Below, piece after piece: positions 1-6,754 of a stretch of 30,708 nucleotides of DNA. How positions within the stretch are numbered: the stretch's first letter is position 1; every line of letters starts with the position of its first letter. Below the pieces are notes generated by a model, which was not told the DNA's origin, made no database searches, and saw only the letters and a list, made by a program, of their open reading frames with translations. Source of the DNA: Oscillospiraceae bacterium (GTDB lineage Bacteria > Bacillota > Clostridia > Oscillospirales > Oscillospiraceae); contig JABLYK010000012.1 of the NCBI GenBank assembly GCA_018265835.1, positions 21,659 to 52,366 of the forward strand, given 5' to 3'. A program made the position numbers and the translations under genes.

Positions 1-214
1 GCTGGGCAGGACGCTGCTGAACAGGGTGCTGCTGGGCAGGTCTCTGCTGGGCAGGTCTCTGCTGGGCAGGACGCTGCTGAACAGGGTGCTGCTGGGCAGG
101 TCTCTGCTGGGCAGGACGCTGCTGGGCAGGTCTCTGCTGGGCAGGACGCTGCTGGGCAGGATGCCGCTGGGCAGGGTGCTGCTGCGCGGGGTGCTGCTGC
201 GCAGGATGCTGCTG
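1..214 (-). repeat. 15-bp tandem coding repeat with 60-bp higher-order unit
   Basis: Fourteen full 15-bp units (minus strand CAGCAGCGTCCTGCC and variants) occupy 5-214. Variant units form a higher-order period: bases 1-55 and 61-115 are identical, which shows recent duplication of a four-unit (60-bp) block. Units nearest the gene start (155-214) are more diverged, with His replacing Arg. All units keep the reading frame. Confidence 0.9.
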
Positions 215-274
215 CGCGCCGCCGCTGTCCTCGCTGCGGAACAGCTCATCGAAATTTTTGAAATGATCAGACAT
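1..274 (-). CDS. Repeat protein, N-terminal part (cut by window edge)
   Basis: The reading frame starts at the ATG complementary to 272-274, with an AGGAG site 8 bases upstream, and runs off the left edge without a stop. The first 20 residues (starting MSDHFKNFDELF) are unique and somewhat acidic. They are followed by 14 complete pentapeptides QQ(R/H)P(A/V), with one QRHPA, and the array is still running at base 1. No signal peptide or membrane segment is visible in this part. The Gln/Pro/Arg/His-rich low-complexity segment may be a disordered linker in front of a domain outside the window. I do not recognise the family. The in-frame repeat and good ribosome binding site make it a real gene; the function is unknown. 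Confidence 0.7.
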   Translation of the reverse strand, partial: MSDHFKNFDELFRSEDSGGAQQHPAQQHPAQQHPAQRHPAQQRPAQQRPAQQRPAQQRPAQQHPVQQRPAQQRPAQQRPAQQHPVQQRPAQ

Positions 275-296
275 CGTTTGGTCTCCTATGCATAGT

Positions 297-325
297 AACG
301 ACTCGCACCGGTGCGGCATAAGATA
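297..325 (+). promoter_or_regulatory. Possible sigma-K-like promoter
   Basis: CATAAGATA at 317-325 fits the CATAnnnTA pattern of late mother-cell (sigma-K) -10 elements. AAC at 297-299 lies 17 bases upstream, where an AC-type -35 would sit. It would give a leader of about 115 bases before the Cys-rich microprotein at 449. Short degenerate motifs occur by chance, so this is a weak call. Confidence 0.2.
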
Positions 326-448
326 GGGCGACGACGGAGAGGGCGCCGCTTCGCCGGGTACAGTCGAGAGCGTTCCGGGTCATTCATCTTCCGTGCGGGA
401 GTGACTTTGGCAACAAAAAATCTGTTGCGCGGAGAAAGGAATCATCTT

Positions 449-586
449 ATGTTCTGCGGAAATAACAATAGCTGCTTATGGATCATCCTCATCCTCATCA
501 TCCTCTTCTGTGGCTGCGGCAACAACAGCTGCGGCTGTGGCTGCGGCAACAACAACTGCGACAACAACTGCGGCTGCGGCTGCTGA
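449..586 (+). CDS. Cys/Asn/Gly-rich single-span microprotein
   Basis: This 45-residue protein has 11 Cys, 10 Asn and 8 Gly. The order is a short CGNNNSC head (residues 3-9), a hydrophobic stretch LWIILILIILF (10-20), and a tail of alternating CG and NN units to a terminal GCGC. The ATG at 449 is chosen over an upstream in-frame ATG at 311 because GGAG/AAGGA at 431-440 is correctly spaced and because the upstream extension is basic and low in information. Similar tiny proteins with one membrane anchor and a Cys-rich tail are common, undescribed genes in Clostridia (recalled, not searched). The tail could bind metal or form disulfide or thioether cross-links, for example at a spore surface; that is speculation. 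It is convergent with the operon ending at 616. Confidence 0.7.
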   Translation: MFCGNNNSCLWIILILIILFCGCGNNSCGCGCGNNNCDNNCGCGC

Positions 587-594
587 GTATGACA

Positions 595-617
595 GGGGGG
601 CCCTTACGGGGCCCCTC
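595..617. terminator. GC-rich hairpin at a convergent gene junction
   Basis: GGGGCCC (597-603) pairs with GGGCCCC (609-615) across a TTACG loop, with two further outer pairs (one G-U). It lies between the stop of the plus-strand microprotein (586) and the stop of the minus-strand cyclo-ligase (616-618). No T-run follows on either strand, so termination efficiency is uncertain. Confidence 0.4.
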
Positions 618-1179
618 AAAGCAACGCCGTTCGGATCGTTTCCCTGTCCGATAAGACGATGGAGATGGGCAAATCGTTCCACGTTCGCGGAAGTGTTTCA
701 TACAAAAACGCATTGCGGACAAGGCCGACTGTGCAGCAGACCGTTTCCGCCAGATAGCGGTCATAATATCCGCCGCCGCGCCCCAGCCGATAGCCGGCGC
801 GGTCAAACGCCATGGCGGGGACAAGCAGCAGGTCGCCCGGCTGCGGCGTCAGATGCGGCGCGTCCGGCGGCGGCTCCGGGATGCCGTAGCGCCCGGCGGT
901 GAGTGCCGCGTCCAGCCGCGCAAAGTGCATCATCCCCTCGCCCTCCGTCACCGGCAGGGCAACCGTCTTCCCCTGCCGCAGCGCCGCCGCGATCACGGCG
1001 TGCGTATCCGGTTCCGGGGACATGCTGTAATATGCAAGCACCCGCTGCGCCGCCTGAAACTCCGGCAACGCCAGAACGCGCGCCGTAATGTCCCGGTCGC
1101 TCTGCGCGAGCGCTTCGGCGCTCCACGCGGCCAGCTCCGTGCGGATCTGCGCGCGCAGGCGCTTTTTTGCCTCGTTCAT
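616..1179 (-). CDS. 5-formyltetrahydrofolate cyclo-ligase
   Basis: A 187-residue protein of the 5-FTHF cyclo-ligase (MTHFS/YgfA) family. It converts 5-formyl-THF to 5,10-methenyl-THF using ATP, returning a folate storage form to the one-carbon pool. The signature is clear: VPAMAFDRAGYRLGRGGGYYDR at about residues 120-141 contains the Gly-rich ATP-binding loop, and MSPEPDTHAVI (53-63) is the substrate-side segment. Length is normal for the family. The ATG overlaps the stop of the upstream thymidylate kinase gene by 4 bases (ATGA), so translation is probably coupled. It is the last gene of the sir2 operon. Grouping with dTMP kinase fits folate-dependent thymidylate synthesis, although no thyA or thyX is in the window. 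Confidence 0.93.
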   Translation of the reverse strand: MNEAKKRLRAQIRTELAAWSAEALAQSDRDITARVLALPEFQAAQRVLAYYSMSPEPDTHAVIAAALRQGKTVALPVTEGEGMMHFARLDAALTAGRYGIPEPPPDAPHLTPQPGDLLLVPAMAFDRAGYRLGRGGGYYDRYLAETVCCTVGLVRNAFLYETLPRTWNDLPISIVLSDRETIRTALL

Positions 1180-1844
1180 AGAAGGGACTGCGCGATTTGG
1201 AAGATTTCCTCGTGCTTTTCCGAAAGTGCACGCACCTTTCCGTCCTTCTGAAACGGGACGACCCGCCAGCCGTAATGCTCGGCAGCAAGATGGCCGATGC
1301 GCAGGCAGTCTTCCAGATACTTGACGTCCTGTTCGTGGATGTCCGCCTTCGTATGGTTCTTGTTCTGGCGGTGCTCCATGCGCGCAAGGGACGTCTCAAT
1401 ATCCACATCCAGATAAATCACCAGATCGGGCTTCGGCAGGCCAAGCTTGCCGTATTCCAGATCGTACAGCCAGTCGAAAAATGCCGGCAACTCCGATTCC
1501 GGCAGTTTGGAGCCCTGATGCACTGCGTTCGAGGTCGTATACCGGTCGGACAAGATCAGCCCGCCGTTTTCATAGTCCGTCCCCCAGTCCGTGCGGTAGG
1601 AGGCATAACGATCCACCGCATAGAACGTGGAGGCGGCGTAGGCGTTGACGTCCGACGGGCGCTCCCCGAACGCGCCGCCAAGATACATCCGGATCAGCGC
1701 GGACGACTCCTGGTCGTAGCGCGGAAAGACGATATGGCGGAAGGCGATGCCCTCCTCTTCAAACCGAGAGCACAAGCGGCGGTACTGCGCGGACTTACCG
1801 CTGCCGTCAATGCCCTCCAGCACGATCAATTTTCCGTTATTCAT
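1176..1844 (-). CDS. tmk: Thymidylate kinase (dTMP kinase)
   Basis: A 222-residue P-loop kinase that phosphorylates dTMP to dTDP. The Walker A motif GIDGSGKS is at residues 11-18, a VDRY helix motif at 77-80, and SDRY at 99-102. A basic lid-like region (RMEHRQNKNHTK, about 155-166) and a short C-terminal substrate segment follow. The REPGGT motif of most bacterial Tmk proteins is replaced by FPRYDQES (40-47), as in a divergent clostridial subgroup, so a related deoxynucleotide kinase activity is not excluded. The start at 1844 (MNNGKLIV) is preferred over an in-frame ATG at 1880 because GAGGA lies 8 bases before it. It overlaps the upstream glycosyltransferase stop by 8 bases and the downstream cyclo-ligase by 4. 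Confidence 0.88.
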   Translation of the reverse strand: MNNGKLIVLEGIDGSGKSAQYRRLCSRFEEEGIAFRHIVFPRYDQESSALIRMYLGGAFGERPSDVNAYAASTFYAVDRYASYRTDWGTDYENGGLILSDRYTTSNAVHQGSKLPESELPAFFDWLYDLEYGKLGLPKPDLVIYLDVDIETSLARMEHRQNKNHTKADIHEQDVKYLEDCLRIGHLAAEHYGWRVVPFQKDGKVRALSEKHEEIFQIAQSLL

Positions 1845-2568
1845 GGCGTTTTCCTCGCAGCTTTTGCCCAATGGCGGCAAACAGGAATTTCGGCAGTTTC
1901 ATCATGCGGCCGATGCGCGACGGCTCCTTGATGAGCCGGTAAAACCATTCCAGTCCGAGCTTTTGAAAAATTTTAGGCGCGCGCTTGACGGTTCCTGCGA
2001 ACACGTCCAAGCTTCCGCCAAGTCCAGCCATCAGCCCCACGCGCAGGCGCGGCGCGTTGCGCTGCATCCAAAGCTCCTGCTTCGGCGCCCCGAGGCACAC
2101 CAGCAGCAGATCCGGCTGCGCGGCATTGATTTTTTCGATGATGGGGGCGTCGTCCTGAAAATAGCCGTCGTTCGTGCCAGCGATGACAAGTCCCGGAAAG
2201 CGCTCCTGCAGCTTTGCCCCCGCAGCTTCCGCCACGCCGGGCTTCGCGCCGAACAGGAACACGGACTTGCCCTCCTGCGCCAGCTCACCCATCAGGGTCG
2301 TGGCAAAGTCGATGCCCGGCAGCTTTGCTTTCAGCGGCGTACCAAGAATTTTTGCGCCGTAGACGACGCCGATCCCATCCGGCAAAACGAGATCCGCCTG
2401 CTGCACGGCGGCCATCGCCGCCGCGTCCCCGCGGCAGTGCATCACGATCTCCGGGTTGGGCGTGACCACATAGGCCGCCCGGCGCTCGGCCATGAGCGCG
2501 CGCGCTTTCGCCACCGCTTCTTCCATTGTCATGCTGTCGAATCCGACGCCCATTACGTCAATCCGCAT
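1837..2568 (-). CDS. WecG/TagA/CpsF-family glycosyltransferase
   Basis: A 243-residue family GT26 glycosyltransferase. Characterised members add N-acetylmannosamine (TagA) or N-acetylmannosaminuronic acid (WecG) to undecaprenyl-PP-GlcNAc at the inner membrane face. Visible family motifs are TPNPE (36-40), LPDGIG (62-67), LPGIDF (83-88), FLFGAKPGVAE (104-114), LGAPKQELW (159-167), GLGGSLDVFAG (182-192) and the C-terminal LEWFYRL..EPSRIGR (206-221). The basic, aromatic C-terminus is the usual membrane-association tail. GGAGG sits 7-8 bases before the ATG. It is second in the operon, 12 bases after sir2. The exact sugar substrate cannot be read from the sequence. Confidence 0.93.
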   Translation of the reverse strand: MRIDVMGVGFDSMTMEEAVAKARALMAERRAAYVVTPNPEIVMHCRGDAAAMAAVQQADLVLPDGIGVVYGAKILGTPLKAKLPGIDFATTLMGELAQEGKSVFLFGAKPGVAEAAGAKLQERFPGLVIAGTNDGYFQDDAPIIEKINAAQPDLLLVCLGAPKQELWMQRNAPRLRVGLMAGLGGSLDVFAGTVKRAPKIFQKLGLEWFYRLIKEPSRIGRMMKLPKFLFAAIGQKLRGKRHE

Positions 2569-2580
2569 AGTATTCCTCCG

Positions 2581-3297
2581 TCAGACCTGAGAGAAAACCT
2601 CTCCGATCTTTGCGTGAATGATCAGATTTGCTTCGCTGTCATACGGGGTGGCGCTGCGGTTGACGAGCACCAGATGATTGCCCCGGTAATAATTGATGAG
2701 TCCTGCTGCGGGGTACACCGCCAGCGACGTGCCGCCGACGATGAGCACCTCGGCCTCCCGGATGAAGTGGATGGCCCTGGAAATCACGTCATCGTCCAGA
2801 CACTCCTCATAAAACACGATGTCCGGCCGGATGATGCCGCCGCAGTCGCACTTCGGCACGCCGGTGCCGAGATTCACGCGCTCGGCCGGGTATGGCCGCC
2901 CACAGCGCATACAGGAACAGCGGTGGATGCTCCCGTGCAGCTCCAGCACGTTCTTGCTCCCGGCAGCCTGATGCAGCCCGTCGATGTTCTGCGTGATGAC
3001 GGCGCGCAGCTTCCCCTCCCGCTCCAGCTCGGCCAGACGCAGATGCGCCCGGTTCGGCTTTGCATCCGGCGCAACAAGCTTGTCGCGGTGGAATTCATAA
3101 TATTCCTCCGGGTGGCTGATGAAAAAGGAGTGGCTCAAAATCGTCTCCGGCGGATACTTGTAGTGCTGGTTATACAGCCCGTCCACACTGCGAAAGTCCG
3201 GGATACCGCTCTCTGTAGAGACACCCGCGCCGCCGAAAAACACGATATTGCTGCTGTCCGCAATGAGCTGCTTCAGTTCCAGAATGGCTTCGTCCAT
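2581..3297 (-). CDS. Sirtuin: NAD-dependent protein deacylase
   Basis: A 238-residue Sir2-family enzyme that removes acyl groups from lysines using NAD, releasing nicotinamide. Motifs in order: GAGVSTESGIPDFRS (23-37, NAD pocket), TQNIDGLH (102-109), catalytic His121 in ELHG, zinc ligands C129-x2-C132 and C150-x-C152, GTSL (189-192) and VNRS (212-215). Length is typical. The start has AAAGGAG 11 bases upstream. It is the first gene of a four-gene operon with its own promoter. Co-transcription with a cell-wall glycosyltransferase and nucleotide/folate genes gives no clear clue to its target proteins. Confidence 0.95.
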   Translation of the reverse strand: MDEAILELKQLIADSSNIVFFGGAGVSTESGIPDFRSVDGLYNQHYKYPPETILSHSFFISHPEEYYEFHRDKLVAPDAKPNRAHLRLAELEREGKLRAVITQNIDGLHQAAGSKNVLELHGSIHRCSCMRCGRPYPAERVNLGTGVPKCDCGGIIRPDIVFYEECLDDDVISRAIHFIREAEVLIVGGTSLAVYPAAGLINYYRGNHLVLVNRSATPYDSEANLIIHAKIGEVFSQV

Positions 3298-3352
3298 GCT
3301 GTGCTCCGCTCCTTTCCAAAGCGCAAGGGAAATTTCAATCCAAAATCAAGTT

Positions 3353-3381
3353 ATTATACAACGGATCGACGCGTGAATCAA
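3353..3381 (-). promoter_or_regulatory. Sigma-A promoter of the sir2 operon
   Basis: On the minus strand, TTGATT (3381-3376), a 17-base spacer and TATAAT (3358-3353). The -35 overlaps the stop codon of the upstream HAD gene. The predicted start near 3346 gives a leader of about 50 bases before sir2. Confidence 0.8.
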
Positions 3382-4202
3382 GTTTGTGCCAGCAAATATC
3401 TTTCGATGACGTCTGCAACCCCGTCATGGTCGCAGTCCGGCGCAATCACATCCGCTTCGGCCTTCACCGCATCGAGGGCGTTGCCCATGGCAACGGCCAG
3501 CCCCGCCGCGCGCAGCATACTGACGTCGTTCTCCGCATCGCCGATGGCGATCGCGTCCGACAGCGGGACGTGCAAATAGTCGCACAACGCCGCCAGCCCC
3601 GTGCCCTTGTCCACACCGGAGGCATTGATCTCCAGTCCGGCATCATCACAAGGTGTGATCTGCGCATCCGCCTCGCCTACGCGCGCGAGATAGGCCGCGC
3701 GCTCATCCGGACCTGCAAAGTACAGGTCGATTTTTTCCACCGGGTGCGGCGCACGCAAGAATTGCTGTTCCAGATCCGGCGTCGGTGTGCAGGCGTTTGC
3801 AATCGTGCTGCGGTAAATCACAAGATCGTATTTCTCCATTTCGTCCAGCAGGTCCGGCCGGTAGAGGGCCTGTCCGTCCGTGAACAGGATGGGAAACACA
3901 TCCGACGCAAGGGACGCCTCCACCAGCCTTGCTGCAACATCTGCAGGCAAATTACTGGAGCGGACGATCCGGTCGGCGCCACGGTCTGCGATTGCCGCGC
4001 CGCTGGAGGTGATGGCGCAGCGCATCTCCGGAAACCGTGCAAAGTAGCTTTGAATCTGCCGGTAGCAGCGGCCCGTCGCAATGGCGACATGGTATCCCCG
4101 CTCCAGCGCGGCGCGCACGGCGGCAGCGCTGCGCGGCGTGATCTCTTTTTTCGAATTGAGCAAGGTGCCGTCCATATCGACGGCGATGAGTTGATAAGCC
4201 AT
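3378..4202 (-). CDS. Cof-type HAD-IIB family phosphatase
   Basis: A 274-residue haloacid dehalogenase-superfamily hydrolase of the Cof/YidA type, usually a phosphatase of sugar phosphates, nucleotides or flavin intermediates. Motif I is DMDGT (9-13; nucleophile Asp9, acid/base Asp11), motif II ATGR (42-45), motif III Lys199 in GVDKG, and motif IV GDAEND (221-226). The C2 cap lies between about residues 85 and 190. The frame stays open upstream to 4376, but the start at 4202 is chosen because MAYQLIAVDMDGT matches family N-termini, GGGAGA precedes it, and a perfect promoter lies inside the upstream open frame. It is probably monocistronic. The substrate is unknown. Confidence 0.9.
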   Translation of the reverse strand: MAYQLIAVDMDGTLLNSKKEITPRSAAAVRAALERGYHVAIATGRCYRQIQSYFARFPEMRCAITSSGAAIADRGADRIVRSSNLPADVAARLVEASLASDVFPILFTDGQALYRPDLLDEMEKYDLVIYRSTIANACTPTPDLEQQFLRAPHPVEKIDLYFAGPDERAAYLARVGEADAQITPCDDAGLEINASGVDKGTGLAALCDYLHVPLSDAIAIGDAENDVSMLRAAGLAVAMGNALDAVKAEADVIAPDCDHDGVADVIERYLLAQT

Positions 4203-4259
4203 ACGTTCTCCCATAGCGGCCGCAAGCGCGGTCTGCCGTGTCCATTCAAATTCTGAAAT

Positions 4260-4288
4260 ATTGTACCCTGCCGCGCCGCCGGTGTCAA
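4260..4288 (-). promoter_or_regulatory. Consensus sigma-A promoter of the HAD gene
   Basis: On the minus strand, TTGACA (4288-4283), 17 bases, TACAAT (4265-4260). It gives a start near 4253 and a leader of about 50 bases. It shows that the longer open frame to 4376 is not the true gene start. Confidence 0.85.
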
Positions 4289-4307
4289 CTTCCTTCCCGC
4301 GCAGCAC

Positions 4308-4336
4308 TTGCACGGCGTGCGCAAAGGTGGTATCAT
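4308..4336 (+). promoter_or_regulatory. Sigma-A promoter of the prolyl-tRNA deacylase gene
   Basis: TTGCAC (4308-4313), 17 bases, TATCAT (4331-4336). The predicted start near 4343 leaves a leader of about 26 bases. It lies back to back with the HAD promoter; the two -35 elements are about 20 bases apart. Confidence 0.8.
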
Positions 4337-4368
4337 ACGGAAGAAATTTGACATTGCGAGGAACCTGT

Positions 4369-4953
4369 ATGAGCATTTTTGTGGACGAGCAGCTCTATCA
4401 TGGCCGTCCCGCGTCCGACGGGCGGCTGGACAAGGAGCTGCGCTGCTATGACTTCCTGGACCGGCTCGGTGTCGCGTATGACCGGGCCGATCACGGCTTT
4501 GCCAACACCATCCCGGATTGCGCGGCGGTCGAGGCCGTGACCGGGGCGGAAATCTGCAAGAACCTGTTTTTGACCAACCGCCAGCAGACGGATTTTTACC
4601 TGCTGCTCATGCCGGGCAGCAAGCCCTTCAAGACCAAAGACCTCTCCCATCAGATCGGCAGCGCCCGTCTGTCCTTTGCGTCGCCGGAGCACATGGAGCG
4701 TCTGCTGGACATTACGCCCGGCTCCGTGAGCATCCTCGGTCTGATGAACGACCGCGAAAACTATGTTCGGCTGCTGATCGACCGCGACCTGCTGCGGGAT
4801 GAATTTCTCTGCTGCCACCCCTGTATCAACTCCTCTACGCTAAAATTGCGGATGGCGGACGTGCTGGACAAACTGATCCCCGCATTCGGCAACGATCTGA
4901 CCTATGTCGATTTGCCATGGTATGCGCAATACGAGCCGCTTCAAACCCCATGA
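4369..4953 (+). CDS. ProXp-type prolyl-tRNA editing deacylase (YbaK superfamily)
   Basis: A 194-residue YbaK/ProX-superfamily protein, a free-standing editing domain that hydrolyses mischarged tRNA(Pro), mostly Ala-tRNA(Pro), in trans to ProRS. Recognisable elements are CKNLFL with the conserved Lys64, LMPGSKPFKTKDL (80-92), GSARLSFASPEHM (97-109), TPGSVSILGLMND (116-128) and the C-terminal HPCINSSTLKL (150-160). Residues 1-24 form a short extension before the domain. The ATG at 4369 is preferred over an upstream open frame from 4261 because GAGGAA precedes it and the promoter lies within that frame. It is a single-gene unit on the plus strand, followed by terminators at 5023-5040 and 5101-5136. 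Confidence 0.88.
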   Translation: MSIFVDEQLYHGRPASDGRLDKELRCYDFLDRLGVAYDRADHGFANTIPDCAAVEAVTGAEICKNLFLTNRQQTDFYLLLMPGSKPFKTKDLSHQIGSARLSFASPEHMERLLDITPGSVSILGLMNDRENYVRLLIDRDLLRDEFLCCHPCINSSTLKLRMADVLDKLIPAFGNDLTYVDLPWYAQYEPLQTP

Positions 4954-5022
4954 AGATCAACACAATCATCTGCTCAAGATCTGGACTGCCGCATGAAATC
5001 TCAGAAAAAAAAGACGATGTGC

Positions 5023-5046
5023 ATCCGGAACCGTCCGGATTCTGTT
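5023..5046 (+). terminator. Weak hairpin after the prolyl-tRNA deacylase gene
   Basis: ATCCGGA (5023-5029) and TCCGGAT (5034-5040) form a 7-bp stem with an ACCG loop, followed by TCTGTTT. The poor T-run makes it a doubtful terminator, backed up by the stronger one at 5101. Confidence 0.35.
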
Positions 5047-5100
5047 TATCGGGAATTTCTGATCTGGTGCGGCGGTGAGCGGGACATTCGGGAATAACAG

Positions 5101-5136
5101 AAAATCAGAGATGGCACCATGCCATCTCTGATTTTT
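5101..5136. terminator. Bidirectional intrinsic terminator
   Basis: A 16-bp perfect stem, 5101-5116 against 5120-5135, with a CCA loop and flanking A and T tracts, so it can work on either strand. On the plus strand it would end proXp transcription and insulate the membrane-protein cluster downstream. Confidence 0.85.
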
Positions 5137-5209
5137 ATATCCCGTGACGGAAGCGCGCTTTGCTGCGTTTGTGACGCTTTGATTCTGCCCGGCAAAGCCA
5201 AATACGCAT

Positions 5210-5238
5210 TTGACGGGAGCGCCAAGCTAGGTTATAAT
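5210..5238 (+). promoter_or_regulatory. Sigma-A promoter of the membrane-protein cluster
   Basis: TTGACG (5210-5215), 17 bases, TATAAT (5233-5238). The predicted start near 5245 is about 49 bases before the ATG at 5294. Confidence 0.8.
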
Positions 5239-5293
5239 TGTAAATATGATGCAATGAATGGTTTCCGAGCCGTGATATGAAATGGAGAACGCT

Positions 5294-5597
5294 ATGATCT
5301 ATTTGACATTTATCATAAGCGTGTCGCTTTTTGTGTGGGCAATGGTGATCGTGCGTAAGGTGACAAAAAGATTGTCGTTCATGAAAGACTCCAGCCAACC
5401 GCCCCCTGATCTTGGGCATATGTTGGGCCTATTTCATCACAACTGTGATATGTACCGTATGCTATAAAATGGGCCTTATCAGTGACGGGGTGTGTTTTTC
5501 AATTCTGGCTTATGGTACGGTAATCGTACTGGGACTCATGGTCATCGCGCTGAGAACACCGGCGCGTGTTTCCGATCGTGATGAAAGCGAGGAGTAG
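5294..5597 (+). pseudogene. Small three-span membrane protein broken by a C-tract frameshift
   Basis: The ATG at 5294 has GGAGA upstream and opens a frame (MIYLTFIISVSLFVWAM...) that ends at 5467. A second frame continues through two more hydrophobic spans (GICWAYFITTVICTVCYKMG and ILAYGTVIVLGLMVIAL) to 5597. Removing one C from the CCCCC run at 5402-5406 fuses them into one 100-residue protein with three membrane spans, giving ...SSQPPLILGICWAYF... across the join. This fits a one-base homopolymer insertion: a decayed gene, a phase-variable gene or a sequencing error. Alternatively, two overlapping genes may be coupled. It is preceded by a good promoter, and I do not recognise the family. 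Confidence 0.6.
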
Positions 5598-5707
5598 AAT
5601 GCCCGACAAAGGGGAGATGAGCGAAACGTAATGCGCAAGCCCGAAATGCAGCACCTTGTGATTCCAGTTGGCGGCGAGCGCGACACTCGAAACAGGAGGT
5701 TTCATAC

Positions 5708-6046
5708 ATGGATCAAATCAAGATTTATTGGGTGATTGAAGTGATTCTCCTCTTCTTTTTTATGATGACTTTATCAATGGCTGCATGTACGCTTCTGATA
5801 ATCTTTAATTTTGGAACATGGTGCTTTGAAGGTGTCCGTTATACCAATTATTATGACACACACTATCATGAAGATTACCAAAAGATGATGAAGGAGGGAC
5901 TTAAAGCACAGCTGGAATTTACGCCGCAACCACCGGATGAGGAATTGAAAAACCGACAGCAGCGATTTCGCTTTTACCTGCGCTCAGTGCCTATTTGGTT
6001 TGCTTTAATGCCAACCGTTGTGCTGATCAGAGTCTTTCTTTTCTAA
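5708..6046 (+). CDS. Small two-span membrane protein of unknown function
   Basis: A 112-residue protein with AGGAGG 8 bases before the ATG. Hydrophobic spans are at about residues 8-35 (VIEVILLFFFMMTLSMAACTLLIIF) and 94-111 (VPIWFALMPTVVLIRVFLF). Between them lies a polar loop rich in Tyr, His, Glu and Lys (about 40-90), containing YTNYYDTHYHEDYQKMMKEG. The region is visibly richer in A and T than the flanking housekeeping genes. No family is recognised. It sits between two other unknown membrane proteins on the same strand, which suggests joint acquisition. Confidence 0.65.
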   Translation: MDQIKIYWVIEVILLFFFMMTLSMAACTLLIIFNFGTWCFEGVRYTNYYDTHYHEDYQKMMKEGLKAQLEFTPQPPDEELKNRQQRFRFYLRSVPIWFALMPTVVLIRVFLF

Positions 6047-6154
6047 TGATCCTGTCATGATTACTTGATATCTTCCATCCACGCCGAAGGAGCTCGGCGA
6101 ATGGCTTGTTCGTGGACCCGTGATCGTAAATGAAATCATACGGAGGTGAACGGA

Positions 6155-6754
6155 GTGCAAGCACATGATACGTTTATGTTGTTGCTGATTTTGGCGAATA
6201 TATTCATGCAAGCTGGTATCTGTGGAACCGCATTGCATCGTCAAACAAAAAACTTAAAAAATAAGAGTTATAAAGTCAAAATCTTAGCTCCGTGGCAAAC
6301 ACATGCCCTCATTTTTCTGCTCATTGCAGATTATGTATTGGGATTTCTGTTTGTATTTCTGAACAACAGGCTCAATGGGAGTGGGGATGTGGAATCACTG
6401 CTCATTGCCCTGCGAGCTGTTGGATACTTTACGATCCTTCCATTTGATTTGGTGATCATCGTTTTGACGTTCTATCTACTGGCCGTGTCACATAAGCAGC
6501 AGAAAGAAGATCATACATTATCTCAAGCAAAAGATGCGGATATGCCACAAATGCATCGTTATCGTAAGAAAGTAAAAATCTTATTAGGGATTTATATAAT
6601 TTGTACGACAGTTCTCGCACTTGCCCTGCATTTCGACCCGCTGCACAGCACCATTTACCTGTGGCTGATTGTTGCATTGTACTTGATTGGAATTTGTATT
6701 TTGATTGCGGAAGGTATTCGCTGGCATAACGTAAAACAGAGTCAGGGCAAATAG
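6155..6754 (+). CDS. Four-span membrane protein of unknown function
   Basis: About 199 residues with four hydrophobic segments, near 7-24, 50-70, 88-111 and 143-190 (the last long enough for two spans, giving five). A cytosolic-looking basic linker (SHKQQKEDHTLSQAKD..QMHRYRKKVK) separates the two halves. The GTG at 6155 is chosen because GGAGG (6142-6146) is 8 bases upstream; the in-frame GTG at 6146 overlaps that site. Base composition is AT-richer than the surroundings. I recognise no family. The gene is followed by a GC-rich remnant and the shared terminator at 6844-6875. Confidence 0.6.
   Translation: MQAHDTFMLLLILANIFMQAGICGTALHRQTKNLKNKSYKVKILAPWQTHALIFLLIADYVLGFLFVFLNNRLNGSGDVESLLIALRAVGYFTILPFDLVIIVLTFYLLAVSHKQQKEDHTLSQAKDADMPQMHRYRKKVKILLGIYIICTTVLALALHFDPLHSTIYLWLIVALYLIGICILIAEGIRWHNVKQSQGK

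Larger units (their letters stand above)
4954..5293. other. Intergenic region of about 340 bases
   Basis: I see no gene here. It holds a weak hairpin (5023-5040), a strong bidirectional terminator (5101-5136), the promoter of the membrane-protein cluster (5210-5238), and a 20-base stretch at 5071-5090 that resembles 5670-5689 at 17 of 20 positions. Confidence 0.6.

Noticed and set aside
1..222. CRISPR-like array
   Set aside because: The 15-base units are contiguous with no spacers and remain in a coding frame.
26..295. Plus-strand frame of LLGR(S/T) repeats
   Set aside because: The minus strand has a proper start and ribosome binding site and reads QQ(R/H)PA; the plus frame has no start site of its own.
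5135..5419. Minus-strand open frame of 94 residues
   Set aside because: It runs through a promoter on the other strand, is antisense to the membrane-protein gene, and has no recognisable features.
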